This document shows, one piece after another, positions 33,588 to 39,918 of a stretch of 39,918 nt of DNA. The stretch's first letter is position 1. Each line of letters starts with the position of its first letter. The position numbers and the translations under genes are program-made. Origin of the DNA: Candidatus Aminicenantota bacterium (GTDB lineage: Bacteria > Acidobacteriota > Aminicenantia > JAMOAD01); the NCBI GenBank assembly GCA_027031485.1, contig JALVQI010000090.1, positions 1 to 39,918 on the forward strand, given 5' to 3'. Under the pieces are notes generated by a model that did not search any database, was not told the origin of the DNA, and saw only the letters and a program-made list of their open reading frames with translations.

Positions 33588-34834
33588 TTAATTTCTCTCT
33601 TTTCAAACTCCTTTAAAATTGTTTCATGGGCTCCACCCATTATTTTAAGGATTTTAAATCCCTTCTCCCCTGAATTTTTTAATTCCTCTCTGCTCAATTC
33701 AAGATAGTTTGAAATTTTCTCCGCCCTATTTATAATTTTTATTCCATCACTTTTTTTAAGAGTTTCAACAATATCTTTAAAATTTTCATAATATGGTCCT
33801 GTGAGGGTAAGCTTTTTATGAAAAACAGGTTCCAAAACATTGTGTCCGCCCACAGGTTTTAAGCTCCCTCCCACAAAGACAAGGTCCGCCAAAGAATAAA
33901 CGGAAAAAAGTTCCCCTATGGTGTTTAAAATCAACACATCATAGTTTTCTTTTAGCTCTGTTTTAAGAGAAACCTTTAAGTTAGAGTTTTTTCTTATCAT
34001 ATTTAAGATTGACTGTGCTCTCTCTATATGCCTCGGGGCAATTATAAGCTGCCATTTATCCCTGAATTTTTCAAACACTTTTATCAAAAGTTCTTCCTCT
34101 CCCTCTGTTGTGCTTCCGCATACAAAAAGCTTTTTTCCCGGAGCAATTTTCAATGATTTTTTTAAATTTTCTTTTTCATCATCGGGGATTTCCCTGAAAT
34201 CAAAATCAGCTTTCAAATTGCCCGTTAAAACTATCCTGTCAGATTCAACCCTAAACTCCTTTAAAAAATCCGAATATCTTTTTTCAGGGACAAAAAAAAG
34301 GTCAATTAAAGAAAAAACCTTTTTATAATAAAAAGAAAATCTTTTATAATTTTTCGGATTGCCTAATCTGAAATTCACAATCCATATCGGAATATCCTTC
34401 TTTTTCAAAAGATAAAAGAGATTAAACCAGAACTCTGCTTCCGCTACAATAAAAATTGATGGATTTATCTCATTAAGAAACTTTTTAACAGAAAAGATCA
34501 GTTCAAAAGGTGCAGGTAAAATTTTATTTGGGAAAGATGAGTATTTTCCAAGGGCTGTTTCATAGCCCGCACTTGTTCCCACGGAAATTGAGACTTCACA
34601 GTTTTTTTCTTTGATTTTACCGATTAAATTTTGAAGGCTTAAAATCTCCCCCACGGAGACTCCGTGAAAGTGGACACTCTTTTTCATTTCACCTTTATAT
34701 TTACTCTTTCCGAAGTAAAATCTTTTAAGGTAAAACTTAAAATTCTTTCTTTTAAAAAAAGCTCTAAGAAACAAAACAAAAAAAAGGAGAGGAGATAAAA
34801 TCAAAATAATAGTATTATAAAAAAAAAGAAACAT
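33581..34834 (-). CDS. waaA: 3-deoxy-D-manno-octulosonic acid (Kdo) transferase
   Basis: Inner-membrane glycosyltransferase that links Kdo to lipid IVA. It has an N-terminal membrane anchor (residues ~3-25), the catalytic base motif HFHGVSVGEI with Glu63, VGTSAGYETALGK, and the C-terminal GT-B patterns APRHIERA and VGGSLKPVGGHNVLEP. 417 aa is normal. It opens the waaA-lpxK-lpxL run. The promoter TTGCAC-17-TATAAT ends 5 nt before the ATG and there is no Shine-Dalgarno, so translation is probably leaderless. Kdo and lipid A genes mark the organism as having an outer membrane. Confidence 0.95.
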   Translation of the reverse strand: MFLFFYNTIILILSPLLFFVLFLRAFFKRKNFKFYLKRFYFGKSKYKGEMKKSVHFHGVSVGEILSLQNLIGKIKEKNCEVSISVGTSAGYETALGKYSSFPNKILPAPFELIFSVKKFLNEINPSIFIVAEAEFWFNLFYLLKKKDIPIWIVNFRLGNPKNYKRFSFYYKKVFSLIDLFFVPEKRYSDFLKEFRVESDRIVLTGNLKADFDFREIPDDEKENLKKSLKIAPGKKLFVCGSTTEGEEELLIKVFEKFRDKWQLIIAPRHIERAQSILNMIRKNSNLKVSLKTELKENYDVLILNTIGELFSVYSLADLVFVGGSLKPVGGHNVLEPVFHKKLTLTGPYYENFKDIVETLKKSDGIKIINRAEKISNYLELSREELKNSGEKGFKILKIMGGAHETILKEFEKREIKC

Positions 34835-34839
34835 AATTT

Positions 34840-34868
34840 ATTATAAAAGTTAAATGGAATGAGTGCAA
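34840..34868 (-). promoter_or_regulatory. waaA promoter, predicted leaderless
   Basis: On the minus strand TTGCAC (34863-34868), a 17-nt spacer and TATAAT (34840-34845). Five bases separate the -10 box from the waaA ATG, so the transcript should begin at the start codon. Confidence 0.7.
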
Positions 34869-34908
34869 GGCTTGCTGTGGGGAATACCCTCAAAACAAAT
34901 TCGGTGTG

Positions 34909-34937
34909 TTGACTATTAAAGGTAATTTTCCTAAATT
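34909..34937 (+). promoter_or_regulatory. Promoter of the papain-like protease gene
   Basis: TTGACT (34909-34914), a 17-nt spacer and TAAATT (34932-34937), then CGGAGGTG before the ATG. It is divergent from the waaA promoter. Confidence 0.55.
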
Positions 34938-34955
34938 ATTTTTCGGAGGTGAATT

Positions 34956-35813
34956 ATGAAAAAGAGAGGATTGGGGTGGATCCCTGATTTTCCCGATTTC
35001 AGAGATTGGACAGAGGAGAAGAGGGAGATCAGGAATCTTTTAAAAAAGACATCTGTTGAAAGGAGAAAAAAGCTTCCTCCGACGGTTGATCTTAGAAAAT
35101 GGTGTTCACCTGTAAAGGATCAAGGCGCTCTTGGTTCCTGTACAGCTCAGGCTGCTATTTCTCTTCTTGAATATTATGAGAAGAGAGCTTTTAAGAAGTA
35201 TATTAAAGGTTCAAGAAATTTTCTTTACAAAGTAACAAGAAAGCTTCTTGGCTGGAAGGGGGATTCTGGAGCATTCATCAGGACAACAATAGGAGCTATG
35301 GTTTTGTTTGGTGTTCCACCGGAGGAATATTGGCCCTATGATGAGAAAAAATTTGATAAGGAACCTACTCCTTTTTGCTATGCCTTTGCCCAGAATTATC
35401 AGGCAATCAGGTATTACCGATTAGACACACCATCTCTTTCACGGGGGGAGCTTTTAAGAAGGGTAAAAACTCACCTTTCAAGCGGTTTGGCACTGATTTT
35501 CGGGTTTTCTGTTTACAGTTCCTATGAACAGGCTGAGGAGGATGATGGAAAAATTCCCTTTCCCTGTAAAAATGAAAAAACAGAAGGGGGACATGCTGTT
35601 ATGGCTGTTGGTTATTCTGATACAATTGAAATTAAAAATGAGCTTTGCGGTGATAAAACAAAGGGAGCACTTCTTATAAAGAATTCCTGGGGCAAGGAGT
35701 GGGGAGATGATGGTTATGGCTGGCTTCCCTATAATTATGTTTTAAAGGGACTTGCTGTTGACTGGTGGACAATAATTAAAAATGAATGGGTTGATACGGA
35801 TAATTTTAAATGA
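34956..35813 (+). CDS. Cytoplasmic C1A papain-like cysteine protease
   Basis: A 285-aa papain-fold protein. The catalytic residues are all present: oxyanion Gln56 and Cys62 in KDQGALGSCTAQAA, His213 in EGGHAVMAVGY, and Asn243 in LIKNSWGKEWGDDGYGW. The N-terminus (GLGWIPDFPDFRDW, then PPTVDLRKWCSPV) is the usual bacterial C1 form, with only a short stretch of ~40 residues before the mature-like domain and no long inhibitory prosegment. No signal peptide is seen, so it probably acts in the cytoplasm or leaves by another route. GGAGG supports the start. Its target is unknown. Confidence 0.92.
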   Translation: MKKRGLGWIPDFPDFRDWTEEKREIRNLLKKTSVERRKKLPPTVDLRKWCSPVKDQGALGSCTAQAAISLLEYYEKRAFKKYIKGSRNFLYKVTRKLLGWKGDSGAFIRTTIGAMVLFGVPPEEYWPYDEKKFDKEPTPFCYAFAQNYQAIRYYRLDTPSLSRGELLRRVKTHLSSGLALIFGFSVYSSYEQAEEDDGKIPFPCKNEKTEGGHAVMAVGYSDTIEIKNELCGDKTKGALLIKNSWGKEWGDDGYGWLPYNYVLKGLAVDWWTIIKNEWVDTDNFK

Positions 35814-35847
35814 AAAAATAGAGTAATTCTTTTTAGATGTTTTTAAA

Positions 35848-35870
35848 CTTTCCTTATACGATTTTTAGGG
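35848..35870 (+). repeat. Dispersed 23-bp repeat, copy 1
   Basis: CTTTCCTTATACGATTTTTAGGG. It matches, with one difference, the reverse complement of 39799-39821. It lies in the gap between the protease and TraR genes. Confidence 0.55.
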
Positions 35871-35883
35871 GTCGAATGAATTA

Positions 35884-35912
35884 TTGACAAAAGTATTCTC
35901 TTTAAGTAAGAT
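35884..35912 (+). promoter_or_regulatory. Sigma-70-type promoter of the traR/dksA-like gene
   Basis: TTGACA (35884-35889), a 17-nt spacer and TAAGAT (35907-35912). The predicted start is about 19 nt before the ATG, and GGAGAG serves as Shine-Dalgarno. Confidence 0.75.
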
Positions 35913-35937
35913 ATAGGACTTTAATTGGAGAGTTCAG

Positions 35938-36294
35938 ATGGGCCTTTCTGAAAATTTTATAAAAAGAATGAAAAAAAAATTGGAAAAAAGAAGAGAAGAG
36001 ATATTAGAAACTCTAAATGATCTTATAAAAAGATCTGATGCGGATAATGATATAGCAATGGATGAGGGGGATAAATCTCTTATTCATTATAGTCTTCACT
36101 ATTTATCACAACTTTCATCACGAGAGTTAAAAACTTTCAAGGCAATTGAAATAGCCTTAATGAAGATAGATAAAGGGACTTATGGAATATGTGAGCATTG
36201 TGGTAAAGAGATAAATCCCAAGAGAATAGAGGCTATTCCATGGGCAAAATACTGTGTTGAATGTCAGGAAAAAATAGAGAAAGGCTATATTTAG
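35938..36294 (+). CDS. TraR/DksA-family zinc-finger protein
   Basis: A 118-aa protein with an N-terminal coiled-coil (about residues 5-75) and a C-terminal C4 zinc finger, CEHCGKEINPKRIEAIPWAKYCVEC (about 85-109). Members bind in the RNA polymerase secondary channel with ppGpp or act as general stress/growth regulators. The coiled-coil tip holds DNDIAMDEGDKS, which has acidic residues as expected, though not the exact DxxDxA of DksA. It has a strong promoter. ComF starts inside its 3' end. Confidence 0.9.
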   Translation: MGLSENFIKRMKKKLEKRREEILETLNDLIKRSDADNDIAMDEGDKSLIHYSLHYLSQLSSRELKTFKAIEIALMKIDKGTYGICEHCGKEINPKRIEAIPWAKYCVECQEKIEKGYI

Positions 36295-36962
36295 CCGAAA
36301 GATATTTTCAAAGTTTTTTAAACTTTATCTTTCCCTCTAAGTGTAAAATTTGCGGAAAAACTCTCCGTAAAAATGAGGTTTTGGTCTGCAAGGATTGTGA
36401 GGAAAAGCTTAATTTTCATAGATTTAGAGAGGTAAAGAGAGCTCTTGACAGTGAAAGTATTCTTTACTCTTTTCTCTCTTTTGAAGATATTGTAAAGGAT
36501 TTTATTCATCTTTTTAAATACTATGGATATATTCCGGTCGGTAAAAGGATAGTCGGTTTTTTAAAAGAGAAATTTTCCTTTGATTTTTTGGATGATTATC
36601 AATATTATTTACCTGTTCCCCTTCATAAAAAGAAGCTTAAGGAAAGAGGCTTTAATCAGTCAGAGCTTATTTCAAATTGGGTGGTTGAAAAAGATAAAAT
36701 TGAAAAATTCTCTTTTCTGGAAAGAAAAAAATATGGGATTTCCCAAGCCTCCTTATCTCGTAATGAGAGAATAAAAAATATAAAAGGAAGCTTTGGTTTG
36801 AAAAGAGAAGTGGATAATTCCATTTATAAAGATAAAAATATCTTAATAATTGATGATATTTTAACAACGGGAGCCACCTTTATCGAAATAAGAAAGGTTC
36901 TCTCACCTTTAGGCTTTCAGAAAATTGATATTATGACACTTTCAACGCCCAGAGAGCTTTAA
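36261..36962 (+). CDS. comF: ComF-family phosphoribosyltransferase-like protein
   Basis: A 233-aa ComF homologue. An N-terminal C4 zinc site (CKICGKTLRKNEVLVCKDC, about residues 30-48) is followed by a type-I phosphoribosyltransferase domain with the PRPP loop ILIIDDILTTGATF near 195-208 and the ComF motif VPLHKKKLKERGFNQSELI. ComF is needed for DNA uptake in competent bacteria, but it also occurs in species not known to be competent. The ATG overlaps traR/dksA by 34 nt and has no clear Shine-Dalgarno; expression probably depends on coupling. Confidence 0.9.
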   Translation: MSGKNRERLYLAERYFQSFLNFIFPSKCKICGKTLRKNEVLVCKDCEEKLNFHRFREVKRALDSESILYSFLSFEDIVKDFIHLFKYYGYIPVGKRIVGFLKEKFSFDFLDDYQYYLPVPLHKKKLKERGFNQSELISNWVVEKDKIEKFSFLERKKYGISQASLSRNERIKNIKGSFGLKREVDNSIYKDKNILIIDDILTTGATFIEIRKVLSPLGFQKIDIMTLSTPREL

Positions 36963-37050
36963 TACTTTTGATATTTATTTATTTCTTCAATATTCTTTTC
37001 CCTCAAAACCATACTTGTTTTGCTAAGATTCTTTTGACTCAATGGGTAAA

Positions 37051-37079
37051 TTGACAGTCAGACTTAAAAATATTAGAAT
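37051..37079 (+). promoter_or_regulatory. ABC-exporter promoter, predicted leaderless
   Basis: TTGACA (37051-37056), a 17-nt spacer and TAGAAT (37074-37079). The ATG at 37085 begins 6 bases after the -10 box (5 nt between), so the transcript would start at the start codon. No Shine-Dalgarno is present. Confidence 0.75.
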
Positions 37080-37084
37080 TTTTT

Positions 37085-37864
37085 ATGCTTAAAGTTAAAA
37101 ACATAACCAAAGTTTATTCTCATAATCCGGTAGTTTCAAACATATCATTTGAATTACATCCGGGAGAAATAGTCGGATATTTAGGGCCCAATGGAGCCGG
37201 AAAGTCTACGACTGTTAAAATGATAGTGGGGCTTCTTGAGCCAACTTCAGGCAAAATTTTTTATAAAGGAAAGGATATTAACGATAATATTATAAAATAT
37301 AAACAAAGTATAGGCTATGTTCCCGAAGAAAGTGCGATCTATTCGCATTTGAGTGGTTTTGAATATATTCAACTTGTCGGAAGACTAAGAGGAATGGATG
37401 ATATCACCATTGAAAAAAAAGCCGAACCTTTACTTGAAATATTAAATGTTTACAATAATATGCACTTTTATATCTCATCGTATTCAAAAGGTATGAAGCA
37501 GAAAATACTTATAATATCAGCCCTTTTACATAATCCGGAAATCCTTATATTAGATGAGCCGCTTTCAGGTTTAGACGTAAGTTCTATTCTTATTTTAAAA
37601 AAACTTTTAAAAAAATTAGCGGAAGCGGGAAAAATAATTTTATTCAGCTCTCATATACTTGAGGTTATCGAGGGGATTTGTGACAGAGTAATAATTATTC
37701 ACAGAGGTAAAATACTGGCAAATGATTCAGTTGAAAATCTGAGGCTGCTTAGTAAAAAGCCTTCGCTTGAAAAAGTGTTTAATAGCCTTGTTTTAAAAGA
37801 AGATACAGATAAGGAAGCGGAAAAATTGTTTGATATTATCGTAAAAAATGAGTCAGAAACATGA
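37085..37864 (+). CDS. ABC transporter ATP-binding protein (ABC-2/EcsA type)
   Basis: A 259-aa cytoplasmic ATPase. Walker A is GPNGAGKST (34-42), the Q-loop position reads YVPEES with Glu (81), the signature is SYSKGMKQK (132-140) and Walker B is ILILDEPLSGLD (153-164), with the switch His in LFSSHILEVIEG. The KGMKQ signature and single domain match drug/lipid/gliding-type ABC-2 exporters. It starts leaderless at ATG 37085 and overlaps the membrane gene by 17 nt, so the two form one transporter. The substrate cannot be read from sequence. Confidence 0.93.
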   Translation: MLKVKNITKVYSHNPVVSNISFELHPGEIVGYLGPNGAGKSTTVKMIVGLLEPTSGKIFYKGKDINDNIIKYKQSIGYVPEESAIYSHLSGFEYIQLVGRLRGMDDITIEKKAEPLLEILNVYNNMHFYISSYSKGMKQKILIISALLHNPEILILDEPLSGLDVSSILILKKLLKKLAEAGKIILFSSHILEVIEGICDRVIIIHRGKILANDSVENLRLLSKKPSLEKVFNSLVLKEDTDKEAEKLFDIIVKNESET

Positions 37865-39575
37865 AATAAACAAATTTTTTACTGATACTAAAATTCTAAG
37901 CAAACTGTTTTTTTTCAGATTTTTTAGAAACGAACTGATGCCCTTTGAAAATGAGTCTGAGTTTAATTTTATTGTAGTTCTCTCAATAATCTCTGCTTTG
38001 GGATTATTTTTTACTTTTAACCTTTTATTCAAATATGTTTTTGTTCCGGAAAATGGAAACTCCTGGCTGGAAAAATCATATATAATCCTAATCTTTATGC
38101 TAATGGTAGGTTTTATTACCCTGATTGAATGGGATGTACTTTTTCCGGATAAAATTGATTATTCTGTTTTAGGAACTTTACCGATAGAAGCAAGAACTAT
38201 CTTTATATCAAAATTTATCAGTTTCCTTTTGTTTGTAACACTATTTGCATTTAGTGCCAATGTTTTTTCAGCCTTTTTTTTCCCCGTGTTTTTAGGAGTG
38301 TATTATAATAGCTCATCACCGCTCTTTTTTATCAGATTCTTCCTTGTCCATCTTGTATCAGCATTATTTGCCGGTATGCTGATTTTTTTTTCTCTGTTAA
38401 TTTTAAGAGGTGTTTTCACTATTATTTTTCCCCTAAAATTCTATAAAAAGATATCTTCCAGTGTAAAAGGAATATTATTGGTATTTATTCTCACAATCTT
38501 TGCCTATATTCCGCAAATTAATAAAATGCTTAATGAAACAATGCATTCCGGCGATAAAAGCAAACTTTTTTATTTTCCTAATATGTGGTTTACAGGCTTG
38601 TATGAATATCTTCTCGGGAGAAATTTCATATTTTACAAAAGACTTTCAACTATTGCCATCTATTCTCTTCTTTTAACTTTCTTTCTTTCAGTCGGTGTCT
38701 TTCTTATATCATATTTAAAATATTCAAAGACTGGTTTTTCCTGTTCGGAGGGGGGAGAAATTAAAAACAGATTTAAAGTAAAGCTAAAAGAGATTTTCAA
38801 CTCTATCTTTTTAAAAAATCCTACGGAGAAAGCTATTTATTACTTTTTGAAAAAAAGTTTAAACAGAAGCTCAAAACAAAAACTTAAAGTTTATGCTTAT
38901 TCGGCAGTGGGGATAGGAATAATAATATCAAAATATATTACGGAGCACAGTTATTTGAATCATCATAAAAAATTCTTTGAATGGCATTCTGTTGTTTTCT
39001 CCGCTCCTTTTATATTCTTTCTTTTTCTTTTAATCGGATTGAGGTCAGCTTCAAACATTCCCATTAATCCTGAATCAAACTGGATATTCAAGCTTACGGA
39101 AAATAAAAATAAGAAATTTTATATAAGAGCAATTCATAAGAGCATTTTTTTCCAAAATATAATTCCTCTGATGATATTTTTTTCTTTGTTTTACTCTTTT
39201 ATATGGAATTTTAAAAAAAGCATGCTTTTTACACTTTATATTTTGTTTATTATTTTTATTGTGGAGCAGCTTATTTTTTTAAACATAAAATTTATCCCTT
39301 ACACTCGTATTAGTCTTCCCGGGAAAAGTACTCATAAGCTTCTTCTTGTTCCATATTTTCTTCTCTTTTTGATTTACATATCATCAACATCATACTTTGG
39401 ATATTGGCTCTGTGTATATCCCGAACTATACTATAAAAACTTTTTGTTTCTTTCAATTCCGTTTACCTTGATTTTTCTTCTTATGAAAAAATTCTTTGAA
39501 AAGGAAAACTTTAATCTGGTTTTTGAAGAAGAACCCGAACCTGTGATGCTTAACTTCCACCCTGTAAAATATTAA
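37848..39575 (+). CDS. Polytopic membrane protein, partner of the ABC ATPase
   Basis: A 575-aa protein with about twelve hydrophobic helices, interrupted by a charged cytoplasmic loop near residues 300-360 (KTGFSCSEGGEIKNRFKVKLKEIF, then LKKSLNRSSKQKLKVYAYSAVG). The N-terminal part contains DVLFPDKIDYSVLGTLPIEARTIFISKFISF, the sort of coupling segment seen in large ABC-2 type permeases, where LPI/LP precedes a helix. I cannot assign a named family. The 17-nt overlap with the ATPase gene makes it the transporter's membrane half. The C-terminus (EEEPEPVMLNFHPVKY) is acidic. Confidence 0.75.
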   Translation: MSQKHEINKFFTDTKILSKLFFFRFFRNELMPFENESEFNFIVVLSIISALGLFFTFNLLFKYVFVPENGNSWLEKSYIILIFMLMVGFITLIEWDVLFPDKIDYSVLGTLPIEARTIFISKFISFLLFVTLFAFSANVFSAFFFPVFLGVYYNSSSPLFFIRFFLVHLVSALFAGMLIFFSLLILRGVFTIIFPLKFYKKISSSVKGILLVFILTIFAYIPQINKMLNETMHSGDKSKLFYFPNMWFTGLYEYLLGRNFIFYKRLSTIAIYSLLLTFFLSVGVFLISYLKYSKTGFSCSEGGEIKNRFKVKLKEIFNSIFLKNPTEKAIYYFLKKSLNRSSKQKLKVYAYSAVGIGIIISKYITEHSYLNHHKKFFEWHSVVFSAPFIFFLFLLIGLRSASNIPINPESNWIFKLTENKNKKFYIRAIHKSIFFQNIIPLMIFFSLFYSFIWNFKKSMLFTLYILFIIFIVEQLIFLNIKFIPYTRISLPGKSTHKLLLVPYFLLFLIYISSTSYFGYWLCVYPELYYKNFLFLSIPFTLIFLLMKKFFEKENFNLVFEEEPEPVMLNFHPVKY

Positions 39576-39714
39576 ATTAAAAAAATATTCCTGAATGATT
39601 CCTGTGTTCGACTTTTCCGTAAAAAAAGATAGAAAACCTCAGCTAAAAATATATTTTAAAATCTTCTCCTCAAATATACGACTATTACGCTTCACTGAAT
39701 TAAACATTTTTCTT

Positions 39715-39815
39715 TTATTCGATTTTCAGGGTGTATGATCTAAGATGATTCTTTGTAATGGTGTTAGACCTGTTGAATTCATAATTTCAAAAACTATACC
39801 CTAAAAATCGGATAA
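39715..39815. repeat. 101-bp element bounded by 21-bp inverted repeats
   Basis: The left end TTATTCGATTTTCAGGGTGTA (39715-39735) and the reverse complement of the right end (39795-39815) differ at three positions, two of which allow G-U pairs in RNA. The right arm plus flank (39799-39821) is the second copy of the 23-bp repeat at 35848. It could be a MITE-like remnant or a structured element. No coding content. Confidence 0.5.
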
Positions 39816-39834
39816 GGAAAGCAAGACAGTAAAA

Positions 39835-39875
39835 AACAGTGATTTTTAATAAATTTATTCTAAAAATTCTCTGTT
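39835..39875 (+). terminator. Possible hairpin, terminator-like
   Basis: The arms AACAGTGATTTTTA (39835-39848) and TAAAAATTCTCTGTT (39861-39875) pair with a small bulge and a short AT loop; TTGAAAATTTTTTT follows. It is about 260 nt after the ABC membrane gene, so it could end that transcript, but the stem is AT-rich and weak. Confidence 0.35.
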
Positions 39876-39918
39876 TTGAAAATTTTTTTCAGTAAAAGAG
39901 AAAAAAATCTGGAGAAAT

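Larger units (their letters stand above)
39576..39918. other. Non-coding tail with inverted repeats
   Basis: No gene is visible. The region holds a pair of 21-bp imperfect inverted repeats (39715-39735 and 39795-39815) and a separate hairpin (39835-39875). A gene may begin beyond the window edge. Confidence 0.6.

Noticed and set aside
1-39918. CRISPR arrays, prophage, IS elements or toxin-antitoxin pairs
   Set aside because: No regular direct repeats, transposase, integrase, phage structural or toxin-like genes were seen anywhere in the window.

Overview
This is an AT-rich stretch of bacterial chromosome (roughly one-third G+C by eye), densely packed with genes that are often joined by overlapping stop and start codons. 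The organism is a diderm: it carries Kdo transferase, LpxK and an LpxL-type acyltransferase for lipid A, plus a periplasmic HtrA protease. It is probably an anaerobe that lives on peptides and amino acids. The evidence for that is a complete Rnf ion-pumping ferredoxin:NAD oxidoreductase, an S46 dipeptidyl-peptidase, dipeptide-type ABC permeases, and histidine ammonia-lyase with urocanate hydratase. There are no phage, plasmid, IS or CRISPR signatures. I cannot place the phylum from this window alone.

Layout. 1-1419 (+): a GAF-domain protein and orotate phosphoribosyltransferase. 1506-7591 (-): rnfCDGEAB, then an RseC-like protein and a Tat-signal/NusG-II protein, behind a clear promoter. 7674-8021 (-): a small membrane protein with its own promoter. 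8074-16952 (-): one tightly coupled run of rplS, rnhB, a 940-aa TPR protein, an 1136-aa sigma-54 activator with degenerate sensory domains, and a DppB/DppC permease pair. 17037-19354 (-): a DapF homologue and an HtrA protease. 19445-19999 (-): an XRE-type regulator and tRNA-Leu(UAA). 20237-23618 (+): DUF2065, hutH, hutU. 23622-27629 (-): sat, DHH phosphoesterase, membrane protein, Nudix, queH, overlapping end to end. 27926-30091 (-): S46 peptidase. 30146-34834 (-): waaA, lpxK, lpxL and a membrane-anchored PHP protein. 34956-39575 (+): a cytoplasmic papain-like protease, a TraR/DksA zinc-finger protein, ComF, and a two-gene ABC transporter.

The most notable observations are these. (1) The DapF homologue has serine at both catalytic cysteine positions. 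(2) The large sigma-54 activator keeps an intact AAA+/HTH output, but its N-terminus looks like an eroded protein kinase followed by an eroded STAND ATPase. It is coupled to a giant TPR protein and to peptide permeases that have no binding protein or ATPase nearby. (3) Four transcription units (hut, PHP, waaA, ABC exporter) have a sigma-70 -10 box exactly 5 nt before the ATG and no Shine-Dalgarno, which predicts leaderless mRNAs; most other promoter-proximal genes have good Shine-Dalgarno sites. (4) Short dispersed repeats and a perfect 30-bp palindrome sit in the few non-coding gaps.

Functionally the window links amino-acid and peptide catabolism with energy conservation through Rnf, envelope building and quality control, and one unusual regulatory and transport operon. 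All functional calls are made by eye from motifs; no database search was run.
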